This document shows positions 8,006-16,314 of a stretch of DNA of 64,000 bases, in pieces (position 1 is the stretch's first letter; every line of letters starts with the position of its first letter). The notes under the pieces are model-generated. The model saw only the letters and a list, made by a program, of their open reading frames with translations, searched no databases and was not told the origin of the DNA. The stretch comes from Actinoplanes sp. L3-i22 (GTDB lineage Bacteria > Actinomycetota > Actinomycetes > Mycobacteriales > Micromonosporaceae), in the NCBI RefSeq assembly GCF_019704555.1, contig NZ_AP024745.1, positions 2,166,001 through 2,230,000 on the forward strand, in the 5' to 3' direction. A program made the translations under genes and the position numbers.

Positions 8006-9205
8006 GTGGGATTGCTGGACAGGTTCGTCTCTCCCCGGCGCCGATTCGCGGCGCTGGCTCTCCGCGTCGCCCGGAGAACTCCCGGCGTCGAACGTGCGGT
8101 GGCCCGCCCGGAGGACTTCTCCATCGCGATCTATCGCACCGGTTCGCCCGGGCCGGCCCACATCTACCTCGCGAACATCTTCCGCGAGACCGAGGGCGCG
8201 ACCGCCGCTGAGCGCAAGGAGCGCCTCGCGAAACTGGTCCGCATCATGGCGGCTCCGCCGCCTCAGGACAATTGGGATTCGGTACGGACGAAGCTCCGTC
8301 CCGTGCTGCGCCCGGTAACCTTCGGCTCCGCCGGGCCGCCCGGCATGCGACCCCCGATCTCCCGGGCGGCGCTGCCGTACCTCAAGGAGTTGGTCGTCGT
8401 CGACCAGCCGGACGCGATGGCCTACGTCGTCCCGGACCGGGTCGACGAGTGGGGTGTCTCCGCCGAGGAGGTGTTCGCGACGGCCCGCGCCAACCTCGCC
8501 GAGATGGCCCGTGCCTCGCTCGACCAGCCGTGGCCCAGCGGACAGCCGCTGATCAGCATGCTCGACGACGGTGACGCGTACTTCACCTCCCTGCTGCTCG
8601 CCCCGGGCTGGCTGGCCGAGGTCGGCGAGCGGCTCGGCGGCCCGGTGCTGGCGTTCGCGCCGGACAACAACACCCTGCTGCTCTGCCCGCTGCCGGAGAC
8701 CACCGCCGAGCCGTTCTACGCCCTGGTCGACCAGCACTTCAAGGAGGCGCCGCGCAGCCTGTCCCCGGTCGGTTACGTGGCCGGGTCGCAGGGGCGGGCG
8801 GTCGCGTACACGCCGCCGCCGGGCCACCCGCACTTCCTCTCCGCCCGCCGGGCCGAGACGCTGCTCGCCCTGACCGAGTACCACGGCCAGACCGACTGGC
8901 TCGCCGAGCAGTACGCGCAGGCCGGCGTCGAGGTGCACGTCGGCGGCCTGCTCGCGGCCGAGCCGGTCGGCGGCGTCCCGGAGACCGTCGCGGTGTGGAC
9001 CGCGGGGGTCAGCACGCTGCTGCCGAAGGCGGACACCATCGCGTTCGTGCACCCGGACTCCGGCCCGCAGTTCCGGGTGCCCTGGGACGCGGTCGCCGAG
9101 CGGGTCGGCCTGGAGGCGGAGCCACTGCTCGCCCCGGCCCGCTACCGCGTCGACGACTGGCCGTCCCCGGCGGTGCTGGCCGAGCTGCGTCAAGAGATCG
9201 CCTGA
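8006..9205 (+). CDS. YtpQ/DUF1444-like protein of unknown function
   Basis: A 399-residue cytoplasmic protein. The layout (a short basic start MGLLDRFVSPRRRF, a helical region with WDSVRTKLRPVLRP, a mid-domain DQPDAMAYVVPDRVDEWGV, and a second domain TNTLLL-like strand PDNNTLLLCPLPET) resembles the DUF1444/YtpQ group, whose role is not known. The resemblance is by eye and modest. GTG 8006 follows a TAGGGT box by 6 nt. It runs in the same direction as the exporter and the following oxidoreductase (59-bp gap), but the promoter box suggests its own transcript. Confidence 0.7.
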   Translation: MGLLDRFVSPRRRFAALALRVARRTPGVERAVARPEDFSIAIYRTGSPGPAHIYLANIFRETEGATAAERKERLAKLVRIMAAPPPQDNWDSVRTKLRPVLRPVTFGSAGPPGMRPPISRAALPYLKELVVVDQPDAMAYVVPDRVDEWGVSAEEVFATARANLAEMARASLDQPWPSGQPLISMLDDGDAYFTSLLLAPGWLAEVGERLGGPVLAFAPDNNTLLLCPLPETTAEPFYALVDQHFKEAPRSLSPVGYVAGSQGRAVAYTPPPGHPHFLSARRAETLLALTEYHGQTDWLAEQYAQAGVEVHVGGLLAAEPVGGVPETVAVWTAGVSTLLPKADTIAFVHPDSGPQFRVPWDAVAERVGLEAEPLLAPARYRVDDWPSPAVLAELRQEIA

Positions 9206-9264
9206 ACACTCAGCTTGAAGATCCCACTGGACTCGGCCCCCGGGGCAGGGGGCATGCTTGGTTC

Positions 9265-11529
9265 ATGGCGCCGATCGATGAGGAAGAAGCCCGGTTGCAC
9301 GTCGGTCCACCGGCCGACCGCGCGGCCGGGCTCAAGGCCGTCCGGCTGAGCTTGGCCAACGCCGTGCAGCAGATGGGCGTTCGCAAGACCGTCCGCAACC
9401 TGCGCACCCTCAATCAGCACGACGGCTTCGACTGCATGAGCTGTGCCTGGCCCGACCCGCAGGGCCACCGGCACGCCGCCGAGTTCTGTGAGAACGGGGC
9501 GAAGGCGGTCGCCTGGGAGGGCACCCGGGACACCGCCGGCCCGGCGTTCTTCGCCGCGCACCCGGTCGCCGAGCTGGCCCAGCAGACCGATCACTGGCTG
9601 GAGAAACAGGGCCGGCTCACGCACCCGATGATCCGCCGCGAGGGCGGCACCCACTACGAGCCGATCTCCTGGGCCGACGCGCTCGCCCTGATCGGCGCGC
9701 ACTTCCGGGAGCTGGCCGATCCGAACGAGGCGGTCTTCTACACCTCCGGCCGGGCCAGCAACGAGGCCGCGTTCGTCTATCAGCTCTTCGCCCGCGCGCT
9801 CGGCACCAACAACCTGCCCGACTGCTCCAACATGTGCCACGAGTCGACCGGCTCGGCGCTGACCCGCACGATCGGCGTCGGCAAGGGCTCGGTCACCCTG
9901 GAGGATCTGCACCAGGCCGACCTGATCGTGATCTCCGGGCAGAACCCGGGCACCAACCACCCGCGGATGCTGACCGCGCTGGAGATCGCCAAGCGCGACG
10001 GCGCGAAGATCCTGGCGATCAACCCGCTGCCCGAGGCCGGCCTGCTGCGCTTCGACAACCCGCAGAAGGCGCGCGGCCTGGTCGGCGGCGGCACCGGGCT
10101 GGCCGACCGGTTCCTGCGCATCCGCTCCAACGGTGACCTGGCGCTCTGGCAGGCGATCGGCGGCCTGCTCCTGCAGAAGAACGTGGCCGACCAGGAGTTC
10201 ATCGACTCGTCCACGGTCGGCTTCGAGGCCTGGGCCAAGCACGTGGCGAACGTGGACCGGGAGGCCGTGCTCGCCGCCACCGGGCTGGAGTGGGCCGAGA
10301 TCGAGGCGGCGGCCGACATGCTGGCCTCGTCGAAACGGATCATCCACTGCTGGGCGATGGGCATCACCCAGCACCGCAACGCGGTCGCCACGATCAAGGA
10401 GTTCGTCAACGTCGCCCTGCTGCAGGGCATGATCGGCAAGCCGGGCGCCGGCCTCTGCCCGGTCCGCGGGCACTCCAACGTGCAGGGCGACCGGAGCATG
10501 GGCATCTGGGAGAAGCCGCCCGCGGTGTTCCTGGACCGGCTGCGCGACGAGTTCGGCTTCGAGCCGCCCCGCGAGCACGGGGTGGACGCCGCCGACGCGG
10601 TCCGGGTGTTCCGGGACGGGCGGGCCAAGGTCTTCCTCGCGCTCGGCGGCAACTTCGTGGCCGCGATGTCGGACACCGAGGTGACCGCGGCCGCGATGCG
10701 CGGGGCCGAGCTGACCGTGCAGATCTCCACCAAGCTCAACCGCAGCCACCTCGACGCCGGGCGGGTCGCGGTGATCCTGCCGACGCTCGGCCGTACCGAG
10801 CAGGACCTGACCGGCGGCCAGGTGCAGCGGATCACCGTGGAGGACTCGATGTCCGCGGTGCACGCCTCGCGGGGCCGCTCCGAGCCGGCCGGGCCGCTGC
10901 TGCGCTCCGAGGTCGACATCATCTGCGGCATCGCCCAGGCCACCCTCGGCGACCGGCACGAGATCCCGTGGTCCGACTTCGCCGAGGACTACGGGCGGAT
11001 CCGGGAGCGGATCGGCCGGGTCGTGCCGGGCTGCGACGACTACGCGAACAAGGTCGACAACGGCGGCTTCACCATGCCGCACCCGCCGCGCGACTCGCGC
11101 ACGTTCCCGACCCGGGAGGGTAAGGCGGTCTTCACGGTCAGCCCGCTCGAGGTGATGACCGTGCCGGAGGGCCGGCTGGTGCTGCAGACGCTGCGCAGCC
11201 ACGACCAGTTCAACACCACGATCTACGGCCTCGACGACCGCTACCGGGGGATCTACTCGGGCCGCCGGGTCGTCTTCATCAGCGCGGCCGACCTGGCCGA
11301 GCTCGGTTTCGCCGACGGCGACCTGGTCGACCTGACCTCCGAGTGGGCCGGCGAGGAGCGGCGGGCCGAGCGCTTCCGCCTGGTGGAGTACGACACCCCT
11401 AAGGGCTGTGTCGCCGCCTACTACCCGGAGACGAACCCGCTCGTCCCGCTCGACTCGCAGGCCGAGGAGAGCGGCACCCCCACCTCGAAGTGGGTGATCG
11501 TGCGACTATCTCCTAGTAATTCAGTCTGA
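9265..11529 (+). CDS. FdhF/YdeP-family molybdopterin oxidoreductase
   Basis: A 754-residue molybdopterin-dependent oxidoreductase of the formate-dehydrogenase-alpha-like (YdeP) group. The N-terminal cluster cysteines are Cys57, Cys60 (DCMSCAWPDP) and Cys75 (EFCENGAKA), a reduced form of the usual four-cysteine site. Family landmarks follow: YTSGRASNEAAF, NLPDCSNMCHESTG, VISGQNPGTNHPRML, RGHSNVQGDRSMGIWEKPP and the C-terminal molybdopterin-binding region LRSHDQFNTTIYG. The electron acceptor and substrate are unknown; the YdeP group is linked to acid resistance in Escherichia coli. ATG 9265 follows a CATGCT box by 6 nt; the open frame continues upstream, but no family sequence is there. FdhD or cofactor genes are not nearby. 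Confidence 0.9.
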   Translation: MAPIDEEEARLHVGPPADRAAGLKAVRLSLANAVQQMGVRKTVRNLRTLNQHDGFDCMSCAWPDPQGHRHAAEFCENGAKAVAWEGTRDTAGPAFFAAHPVAELAQQTDHWLEKQGRLTHPMIRREGGTHYEPISWADALALIGAHFRELADPNEAVFYTSGRASNEAAFVYQLFARALGTNNLPDCSNMCHESTGSALTRTIGVGKGSVTLEDLHQADLIVISGQNPGTNHPRMLTALEIAKRDGAKILAINPLPEAGLLRFDNPQKARGLVGGGTGLADRFLRIRSNGDLALWQAIGGLLLQKNVADQEFIDSSTVGFEAWAKHVANVDREAVLAATGLEWAEIEAAADMLASSKRIIHCWAMGITQHRNAVATIKEFVNVALLQGMIGKPGAGLCPVRGHSNVQGDRSMGIWEKPPAVFLDRLRDEFGFEPPREHGVDAADAVRVFRDGRAKVFLALGGNFVAAMSDTEVTAAAMRGAELTVQISTKLNRSHLDAGRVAVILPTLGRTEQDLTGGQVQRITVEDSMSAVHASRGRSEPAGPLLRSEVDIICGIAQATLGDRHEIPWSDFAEDYGRIRERIGRVVPGCDDYANKVDNGGFTMPHPPRDSRTFPTREGKAVFTVSPLEVMTVPEGRLVLQTLRSHDQFNTTIYGLDDRYRGIYSGRRVVFISAADLAELGFADGDLVDLTSEWAGEERRAERFRLVEYDTPKGCVAAYYPETNPLVPLDSQAEESGTPTSKWVIVRLSPSNSV

Positions 11530-11589
11530 TATGTGGGAAGGGTGTGTAATGCGGGCCACTTCTTACTGGTGAACGGGCTGTTACGTCCG

Positions 11590-11595
11590 TACGTT
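11590..11595 (+). promoter_or_regulatory. -10 box TACGTT, leaderless start of ABC operon
   Basis: TACGTT ends 7 nt before ATG 11603. There is no Shine-Dalgarno and no thiamine-riboswitch core (no CTGAGA) in the 73-bp upstream gap. Confidence 0.55.
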
Positions 11596-11602
11596 GCCAT
11601 CC

Positions 11603-12610
11603 ATGATCAACCGTCGTAGCCTTCTCGCCGCGTTCGCGGGCACCACCCTTACCGTCGCCCTGGCCGCCTGCGGGGACAAGGACGAGCAGCCTGCCGCGGC
11701 CGGCACGCTCCGCAAGGTCCAGATCGCGCTGGACTGGACCCCGAACACCAACCACACCGGGCTGTACGTGGCCCAGGCCAAGGGCTTCTTCAAGGCGCAC
11801 AACCTGGACGTCGAGATCGTCCAGCCGGGCGACGCCGACCCGGCCTCGCTGGTCGCCGCGGACAAGATCCCGTTCGCGATCAGCGCGCAGGAGGCGCTGA
11901 CCCAGGCCCGCGCCCAGGACGCCCCGGTGGTCTCGATCGCGGCGATCATCCAGCACAACACGTCCGGCTTCGCCTCGCCGAAGGACCGGAACCTGACCCG
12001 CCCCGCGCAGTACGCCGGGAAGACCTACGGCGGCTACGGCGGCGCGATCGAGGAGCCGCTGCTCAAGACCCTGGTCAAGGCGGACGGTGGCGACCCGGAG
12101 AAGGTCAAGGTGGTGAACGTCGGCGAGGCCGACTTCCTCACCGCGACCAAGAAGGGCATCGACTTCGAGTGGATCTTCTACGGCTGGGACGGTGTGAACG
12201 CCGAGCTCAAAGGCGCGCCGGTGAACATCCAGTACGTCAAGGACTACGACAAGGCGCTGGACTTCTACACCCCGATCCTGATCACCAACGAGAAGCGGAT
12301 CAGCGGTGACCCGCAGCTGGTCAAGGACTTCACCGCGGCGGTCTCCGAGGGGTACACGTACGCCGCGAAGAACGCCGCCGAGAGCGCCGACATCCTGCTC
12401 AAGGCCGCGCCCGACCTGGACGCCGAGTTGGTCAAGAAGAGCCAGGAGTGGCTGAGCCCGAAGTACCAGGACGACGCGGCGCGCTGGGGTGAGCAGAAGG
12501 ACGCCGTGTGGACGGACTTCTCCGCGTGGCTCTACGACCAGAAGGTGCTGACCACCAAGGTGGACGCTTCGAAGGCGTACACCAACGACTTCCTGCCCTC
12601 GGCGTCGTGA
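11603..12610 (+). CDS. NMT1/THI5-like ABC substrate-binding lipoprotein
   Basis: A 335-residue extracellular binding protein. The signal peptide MINRRSLLAAFAGTT ends in a lipobox LAAC (Cys about 24), so it is membrane-anchored by lipid. The mature start VQIALDWTPNTNHTGLYVAQ is the hallmark of the NMT1/THI5-like binding proteins that carry thiamine-precursor pyrimidines (ThiY) or related ligands; the later segment ITNEKRISGDPQLVKDF also fits. The ligand is inferred as a pyrimidine but could be a sulfonate- or amine-like compound of the wider family. The stop overlaps the permease GTG (GTGA at 12607), so this is the first gene of an operon with permease, ATPase, a second NMT1-like protein and a sulfurtransferase. 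Confidence 0.88.
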   Translation: MINRRSLLAAFAGTTLTVALAACGDKDEQPAAAGTLRKVQIALDWTPNTNHTGLYVAQAKGFFKAHNLDVEIVQPGDADPASLVAADKIPFAISAQEALTQARAQDAPVVSIAAIIQHNTSGFASPKDRNLTRPAQYAGKTYGGYGGAIEEPLLKTLVKADGGDPEKVKVVNVGEADFLTATKKGIDFEWIFYGWDGVNAELKGAPVNIQYVKDYDKALDFYTPILITNEKRISGDPQLVKDFTAAVSEGYTYAAKNAAESADILLKAAPDLDAELVKKSQEWLSPKYQDDAARWGEQKDAVWTDFSAWLYDQKVLTTKVDASKAYTNDFLPSAS

Positions 12611-13356
12611 CCTGGCGCAAGTGGCTGCCGCCGGCGATCACGCTGATCGTGCTGATCGCCGGGTGGCAGATCTACACGAGCGTGTCCGGGATCGACAAGT
12701 GGCTGCTGCCCAGCCCGGCCGACATCTGGGCCGCCGCGGTCGAGCAGCGTGCGGCGCTGACCACGCACACCCTGGCGACGACCGAGCTGACCCTGTACGG
12801 CCTGGCCGCCGGGGTCGCGGCGGGCCTGCTCATCGCGATCGTGCTGCACCTGGTGCCGTTCCTGCGCGCGGCGGTCTACCCGCTGCTGGTGATCAGCCAG
12901 AACGTGCCGATCATCGCGCTCGCCCCGCTGCTGGTGATCTGGCTCGGCTTCGGCATCGCGCCGAAGATCGTGGTGATCGTGCTGGTCTGCTTCTTCCCGG
13001 TGGCCGTCGCGACGCTGGACGGGCTGGGCCGCAGTGACGCGCTGATCGCCGACTACCTGCTGATGAGCGGGGCCGGCCGGCGGCAGCTGTTCACCAAGCT
13101 GCAGTGGCCGAACGCGCTGCCGACGATGTTCTCCGGGCTGAAGATCGCCGCGACGTACAGCGTCTTCGGGGCGATCATCTCGGAGTGGCTCGGCAGTGAG
13201 CAGGGGATCGGCCGGTACATGATCATCCAGAAGTCGGCGTTCCGGGCGGATCGGATGTTCGTGGCGATCGCCATCGTGGTGATCCTGGCGCTGGTGATCT
13301 TTGGACTTGTCGCACTTCTGGAGCGGCTCACGGTGAGGGGGCGGCGTCATGGCTGA
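12607..13356 (+). CDS. ABC permease of the ThiX/SsuC type
   Basis: A 249-residue inner-membrane permease with about six helices. The cytoplasmic coupling motif appears as LLMSGAGRRQLFTKLQWPNALP (residues about 149-170), the EAA-loop equivalent in which the usual EAA reads SGA. PLLVIWLGFGIAPKI is typical of the nitrate/sulfonate/pyrimidine permease branch. It starts with GTG inside the stop of the lipoprotein gene and its end overlaps the ATPase by 8 bp, so the three proteins are made together as one importer. Confidence 0.9.
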   Translation: MTWRKWLPPAITLIVLIAGWQIYTSVSGIDKWLLPSPADIWAAAVEQRAALTTHTLATTELTLYGLAAGVAAGLLIAIVLHLVPFLRAAVYPLLVISQNVPIIALAPLLVIWLGFGIAPKIVVIVLVCFFPVAVATLDGLGRSDALIADYLLMSGAGRRQLFTKLQWPNALPTMFSGLKIAATYSVFGAIISEWLGSEQGIGRYMIIQKSAFRADRMFVAIAIVVILALVIFGLVALLERLTVRGRRHG

Positions 13357-14092
13357 CACGCTGCGGGTGGCTGCACTCGATCACAGTTTCGCGGACCTCC
13401 AAGTCCTGAAAAATCTGGACATCTCGGTGGCGGAGGGCGAGTTCGTCTCGATCGTCGGGCCGTCCGGCAGCGGAAAAAGCACGTTGTTTCAGCTCATCGG
13501 CGGCCTGCTCACGCCGACCGCCGGGACCATCGAGATCAACGGCGTCGACGCGATCGGCCGTCGCGGACTGATCGGCTACATGCCGCAGCAGCCGGCGCTG
13601 ATGCCGTGGCGCACGATCGAGGCCAACGTCGTACTGTCGCGGGAAATAGCGGGTAGAGCGGACCGCAAGGTCGCCCGCGAGTGGTTGGCCCGGGTAGGTC
13701 TCGATGGTTTTGCCCGGTCCTACCCGCACCAGCTCTCCGGTGGCATGCAGCAGCGCGTCGCGTTCCTCCGCGCGCTCATCTCCGACCAGGAGCTGCTCTG
13801 CCTGGACGAGCCGTTCAGCGCGCTGGACGCGATGACCCGCTCCGAGATGCACCGCTGGCTGCTGGACATCTGGGAGGCGAACCGTCGCTCGGTCCTGTTC
13901 GTCACCCACAACATCGAGGAGGCGCTGCTGCTCTCCGACACCGTGTACGCCTTCTCGCACCGCCCCGCCACGGTCCTCGAGAAGATCACCGTGCCGTTCG
14001 ACCGCCCCCGCCGCGCCGACGTCGTCGACGACCCGGAGTTCGTCAAACTGCGCCGCCACCTCACCGATCTGCTGACAGGTAGCCCGTCATGA
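13349..14092 (+). CDS. ABC ATPase of the ThiZ/SsuB type
   Basis: A 247-residue nucleotide-binding subunit with all working motifs: Walker A GPSGSGKST (about residue 40), Q-loop MPQQPALMPW, signature LSGGMQQR, Walker B LLCLDEPF, D-loop SALD and H-loop VTHNIEEAL. The family is the nitrate/sulfonate/taurine/pyrimidine ATPases. It is translationally coupled on both sides (8-bp overlap upstream, ATGA overlap downstream). It energises uptake through the preceding permease. Confidence 0.93.
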   Translation: MADTLRVAALDHSFADLQVLKNLDISVAEGEFVSIVGPSGSGKSTLFQLIGGLLTPTAGTIEINGVDAIGRRGLIGYMPQQPALMPWRTIEANVVLSREIAGRADRKVAREWLARVGLDGFARSYPHQLSGGMQQRVAFLRALISDQELLCLDEPFSALDAMTRSEMHRWLLDIWEANRRSVLFVTHNIEEALLLSDTVYAFSHRPATVLEKITVPFDRPRRADVVDDPEFVKLRRHLTDLLTGSPS

Positions 14093-15027
14093 CCCTCACC
14101 CACGTGCGCGTGATGCTCGAATACTTCCACCCGTGGACGAACGCCGCCGGCCTCTACGTCGCCAGCCACCAGGGCTGGTACCGCGACGCCGGCCTGGACG
14201 TCGAGCTGACCGTTTTTGATCCGCTGCGCGGCGACACCCTGGAACACCTGGTCCGCGGCGAGGCGCACCTCGGCGTCTTCCCGACCAACCGGCTGCTGGT
14301 CCGCAGCGCCGCCGGCCAGCCGCTGCACGGCGTCGCGTCGATCAACCACCGCGGCATGGAGACCATCCAGACGGTGGCCGGGCGCGGCATCACCCGCCCC
14401 CGGGACCTGGCCGGCCGGCGGCTCGCGCTGAACCCGACCCCGCGCGGCGTCGCCATGGTCCGGCACCTGATCGCCGCGGACGGCGGCGACCCGGACGCGG
14501 TCGAACTGGTCGACAGTGGATACCGCGAGCTGAGCGTCGACGACATCGCGGCCGGCACGGTCGACGCGACGTTCGGCGGATACTGGGCCTGGGACGCGCT
14601 GTTCGCCCAGCTCCCCGGCTCGGAGCGGATCGTCTGGCCGGTCGACGAGATCGGTGCGCCGCCGTACCACAGCTACCTGCTCGGCACCGGGCCCGCGCTC
14701 ACCGACCCGGCGCTGCTGGCGGCGTTCCTCGAGGCGACCGCCCGCGGCTACCGCGCCGCCACCGACGACCCGGCCGCCGCGCTCGACGTGCTGGACCGGG
14801 TCATCCCGTACTTCCCGCGCCCGATCCTGGCCCGCTCCCTGGAGCTGATCGCGCCGACCTGGTGGCACGGCGACCGCTGGGGCACCATCCGCCCGGAGCT
14901 GATGACGCCGTACACCGACTGGCTCGCCGCCAACGCCATCCTCCCGGCGACGTTCGACTGGCGCGAGGCGATCCACCCGACGGCCCTGCCCGCGACCACC
15001 TCGGTGCTCACGGAGCTGCCGCGATGA
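14089..15027 (+). CDS. NMT1/THI5-like protein without signal peptide
   Basis: A 312-residue protein homologous by eye to the lipoprotein that opens this operon: its FHPWTNAAGLYVASHQGWY lines up with WTPNTNHTGLYVAQAKGFF there. It lacks any signal peptide or lipobox and starts directly with MTLTHVRVMLEYF, so it should stay in the cytoplasm. Cytoplasmic members of this fold include the eukaryotic and Legionella THI5 enzymes that make the thiamine pyrimidine, but the cysteine-rich CCCxC motif of THI5 is absent here. It could be a ligand-handing or ligand-modifying protein, or a regulator of the transporter. Its start overlaps the ATPase stop (ATGA), so it belongs to the same operon. Confidence 0.82.
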   Translation: MTLTHVRVMLEYFHPWTNAAGLYVASHQGWYRDAGLDVELTVFDPLRGDTLEHLVRGEAHLGVFPTNRLLVRSAAGQPLHGVASINHRGMETIQTVAGRGITRPRDLAGRRLALNPTPRGVAMVRHLIAADGGDPDAVELVDSGYRELSVDDIAAGTVDATFGGYWAWDALFAQLPGSERIVWPVDEIGAPPYHSYLLGTGPALTDPALLAAFLEATARGYRAATDDPAAALDVLDRVIPYFPRPILARSLELIAPTWWHGDRWGTIRPELMTPYTDWLAANAILPATFDWREAIHPTALPATTSVLTELPR

Positions 15028-15080
15028 CCGCTTTCAACCATCACGCGGCCCGCTGCCCGCTCACCGGGGTGCCGCGATGA
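15024..15080 (+). CDS. Possible 18-residue coupling ORF
   Basis: ATG 15024 overlaps the stop of the NMT1-like gene (ATGA) and the 18-codon frame ends on a TGA that overlaps the sulfurtransferase ATG 15077. The peptide would be MTAFNHHAARCPLTGVPR. The 14-bp word TGCCGCGATGACCG occurs at both ends (15017-15030 and 15070-15083), so the spacer may be a small duplication that happens to keep a chain of overlapping stop/start signals. It may act only to pass ribosomes on to the next gene. Confidence 0.35.
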   Translation: MTAFNHHAARCPLTGVPR

Positions 15081-16150
15081 CCGGGCCGCTGCTGGCTCCG
15101 GCCGATGTGGAGGTACGCCGTCAGCGGGGCGAAGTGCTGATCCTGGACGCCACCGTCGACTTGGCCTCGGCCCGGCACGACGGCGATCACCGCTCGGTCC
15201 CGGGCCTGGCCGGCTGGCGCGGCGCCCACATCCCCGGCTCCCGCCACGCCGACCTGCTGCACGAACTGAGCGATCCGGCGGCCCCGTACCACTTCGCGGT
15301 CCCGTCCCCGTCCGCCCTGGCCGCGGCCCTGGCAGACCTCGGGGTCCGGGACGGTGTCCCGGTCGTCACCTACGACCGCGCCGGTGGCCTGTGGGCCGCC
15401 CGCCTCTGGTACCTGCTCGACTGGCTCGGCCTCGACGCCTACGTCCTGGACGGCGGCTTCAAGGCCTGGCAGTCCGCCGGCCTCCCCGTCACCAGCAACC
15501 CTGCCGCAGCCGGGGGCACCAGCCGTGAGCCGTCGGCTGGTGCTGGCGGTTCTTTCGGCGGTCGTGAGGCAGCGGTGGGTGCCAGCCGTGAGCCGTCGGC
15601 TGGTGCTGGCGGTTCTTTCGGCGGTCGTGAGGCAGCCGTGGGTGCCAGCGGTGGGTCGGCGGCTGGTGTTGAGGGCTCGTTCAGCAGCTCCGACACGCCG
15701 CTGAGTGCTGGCCGGGGCGTGGGGCTGACGGTGCGGGTCCGGGATGGGCGGTGGGTCGGGAAGGGGGACCTGGCGGCGTGGCTGGCCGGAGACGTGGACG
15801 CGACCGTGCTGTGCGCACTGAACCCCGAGGCGTTCGCCGGCGAGGTCCCGACCCGGTACTCGCGGCGTGGGCACATCCCGGGTAGCGGCAACCTCCCGGC
15901 ACGGTCACTGACCGGTGCGGACGGCCGCTTCCTGCCGGAGCCGGAGTTGCGCGCCGCGCTCGGCGGTCTGGTCGAGGACCCGGCGCTGGTCTGGCTCTAC
16001 TGCGGCGGCGGCATCTCCGCGACGGTGGTCGCGCTGGCGCTGGCCGCGGCCGGCCGACGCGACGTGGCGCTTTACGACGGCTCGCTGGAGGAGTGGTCGG
16101 CCGACCCCACGCTGCCCGTCGAGCTCGGCCGCGCAGGGATCATCGAGTGA
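15077..16150 (+). CDS. Two-domain rhodanese-like sulfurtransferase with repetitive linker
   Basis: A 357-residue thiosulfate/3-mercaptopyruvate sulfurtransferase-type protein. The first rhodanese domain (about 1-135) has GAHIPGSRHADLLHEL and VLDGGFKAWQSAGLP but no catalytic cysteine. The second (about 225-357) has GHIPGSGNLPARSL and the active-site loop YCGGGISATVV with Cys309 as the sulfur acceptor. The linker (about 145-215) is a Gly/Ser/Ala tandem repeat with a 21-residue unit, unlike normal family members of about 280 residues. It closes the NMT1-type operon, which suggests sulfur transfer linked to the imported compound (thiamine thiazole or sulfur assimilation), but this is inference. 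Confidence 0.88.
   Translation: MTGPLLAPADVEVRRQRGEVLILDATVDLASARHDGDHRSVPGLAGWRGAHIPGSRHADLLHELSDPAAPYHFAVPSPSALAAALADLGVRDGVPVVTYDRAGGLWAARLWYLLDWLGLDAYVLDGGFKAWQSAGLPVTSNPAAAGGTSREPSAGAGGSFGGREAAVGASREPSAGAGGSFGGREAAVGASGGSAAGVEGSFSSSDTPLSAGRGVGLTVRVRDGRWVGKGDLAAWLAGDVDATVLCALNPEAFAGEVPTRYSRRGHIPGSGNLPARSLTGADGRFLPEPELRAALGGLVEDPALVWLYCGGGISATVVALALAAAGRRDVALYDGSLEEWSADPTLPVELGRAGIIE
15519..15644 (+). repeat. 63-bp tandem repeat inside the sulfurtransferase gene
   Basis: Two nearly identical 63-bp units (15519-15581 and 15582-15644) encode a 21-residue unit containing SREPSAGAGGSFGG. A degenerate third unit follows to about 15700. The period is a multiple of three, so the frame is kept. 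Confidence 0.88.
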
Positions 16151-16314
16151 CAAATCCCGACATGTCCGATGGCCCGCCCGCAACCGTACGACCCACCCAC
16201 CCTGGGGGAGGAGCCGCTGGTCAGTATGGCGGGAATTCGCAAGATCGGGTCGGTGGCCTGTGGACAGAGCGCCAGTGTGGAAAACCTCCGGGGGTGGGTG
16301 CGGAGCGGCCTACG

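Noticed and set aside
5891..9193. A 1,100-codon open frame on the minus strand across the exporter and YtpQ-like genes
   Set aside because: It is rich in Arg, Gly, Asp and His, has no recognisable domain, and mirrors real genes on the other strand. Long antisense frames are expected in DNA of this GC content.
9190..11202. A 670-codon minus-strand frame opposite the molybdopterin oxidoreductase
   Set aside because: No domain, repetitive Arg/Gly/Val composition; the plus strand has full family motifs.
11530..11602. Possible thiamine (TPP) riboswitch before the NMT1-type operon
   Set aside because: The gap is only 73 bp and lacks the conserved CTGAGA core and its partner segment; a -10 box right before the start suggests a leaderless mRNA.
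14089..15027. Calling this protein a THI5-type pyrimidine synthase
   Set aside because: The cysteine-rich CCCxC signature is missing; only overall fold similarity and the lack of a signal peptide are seen.
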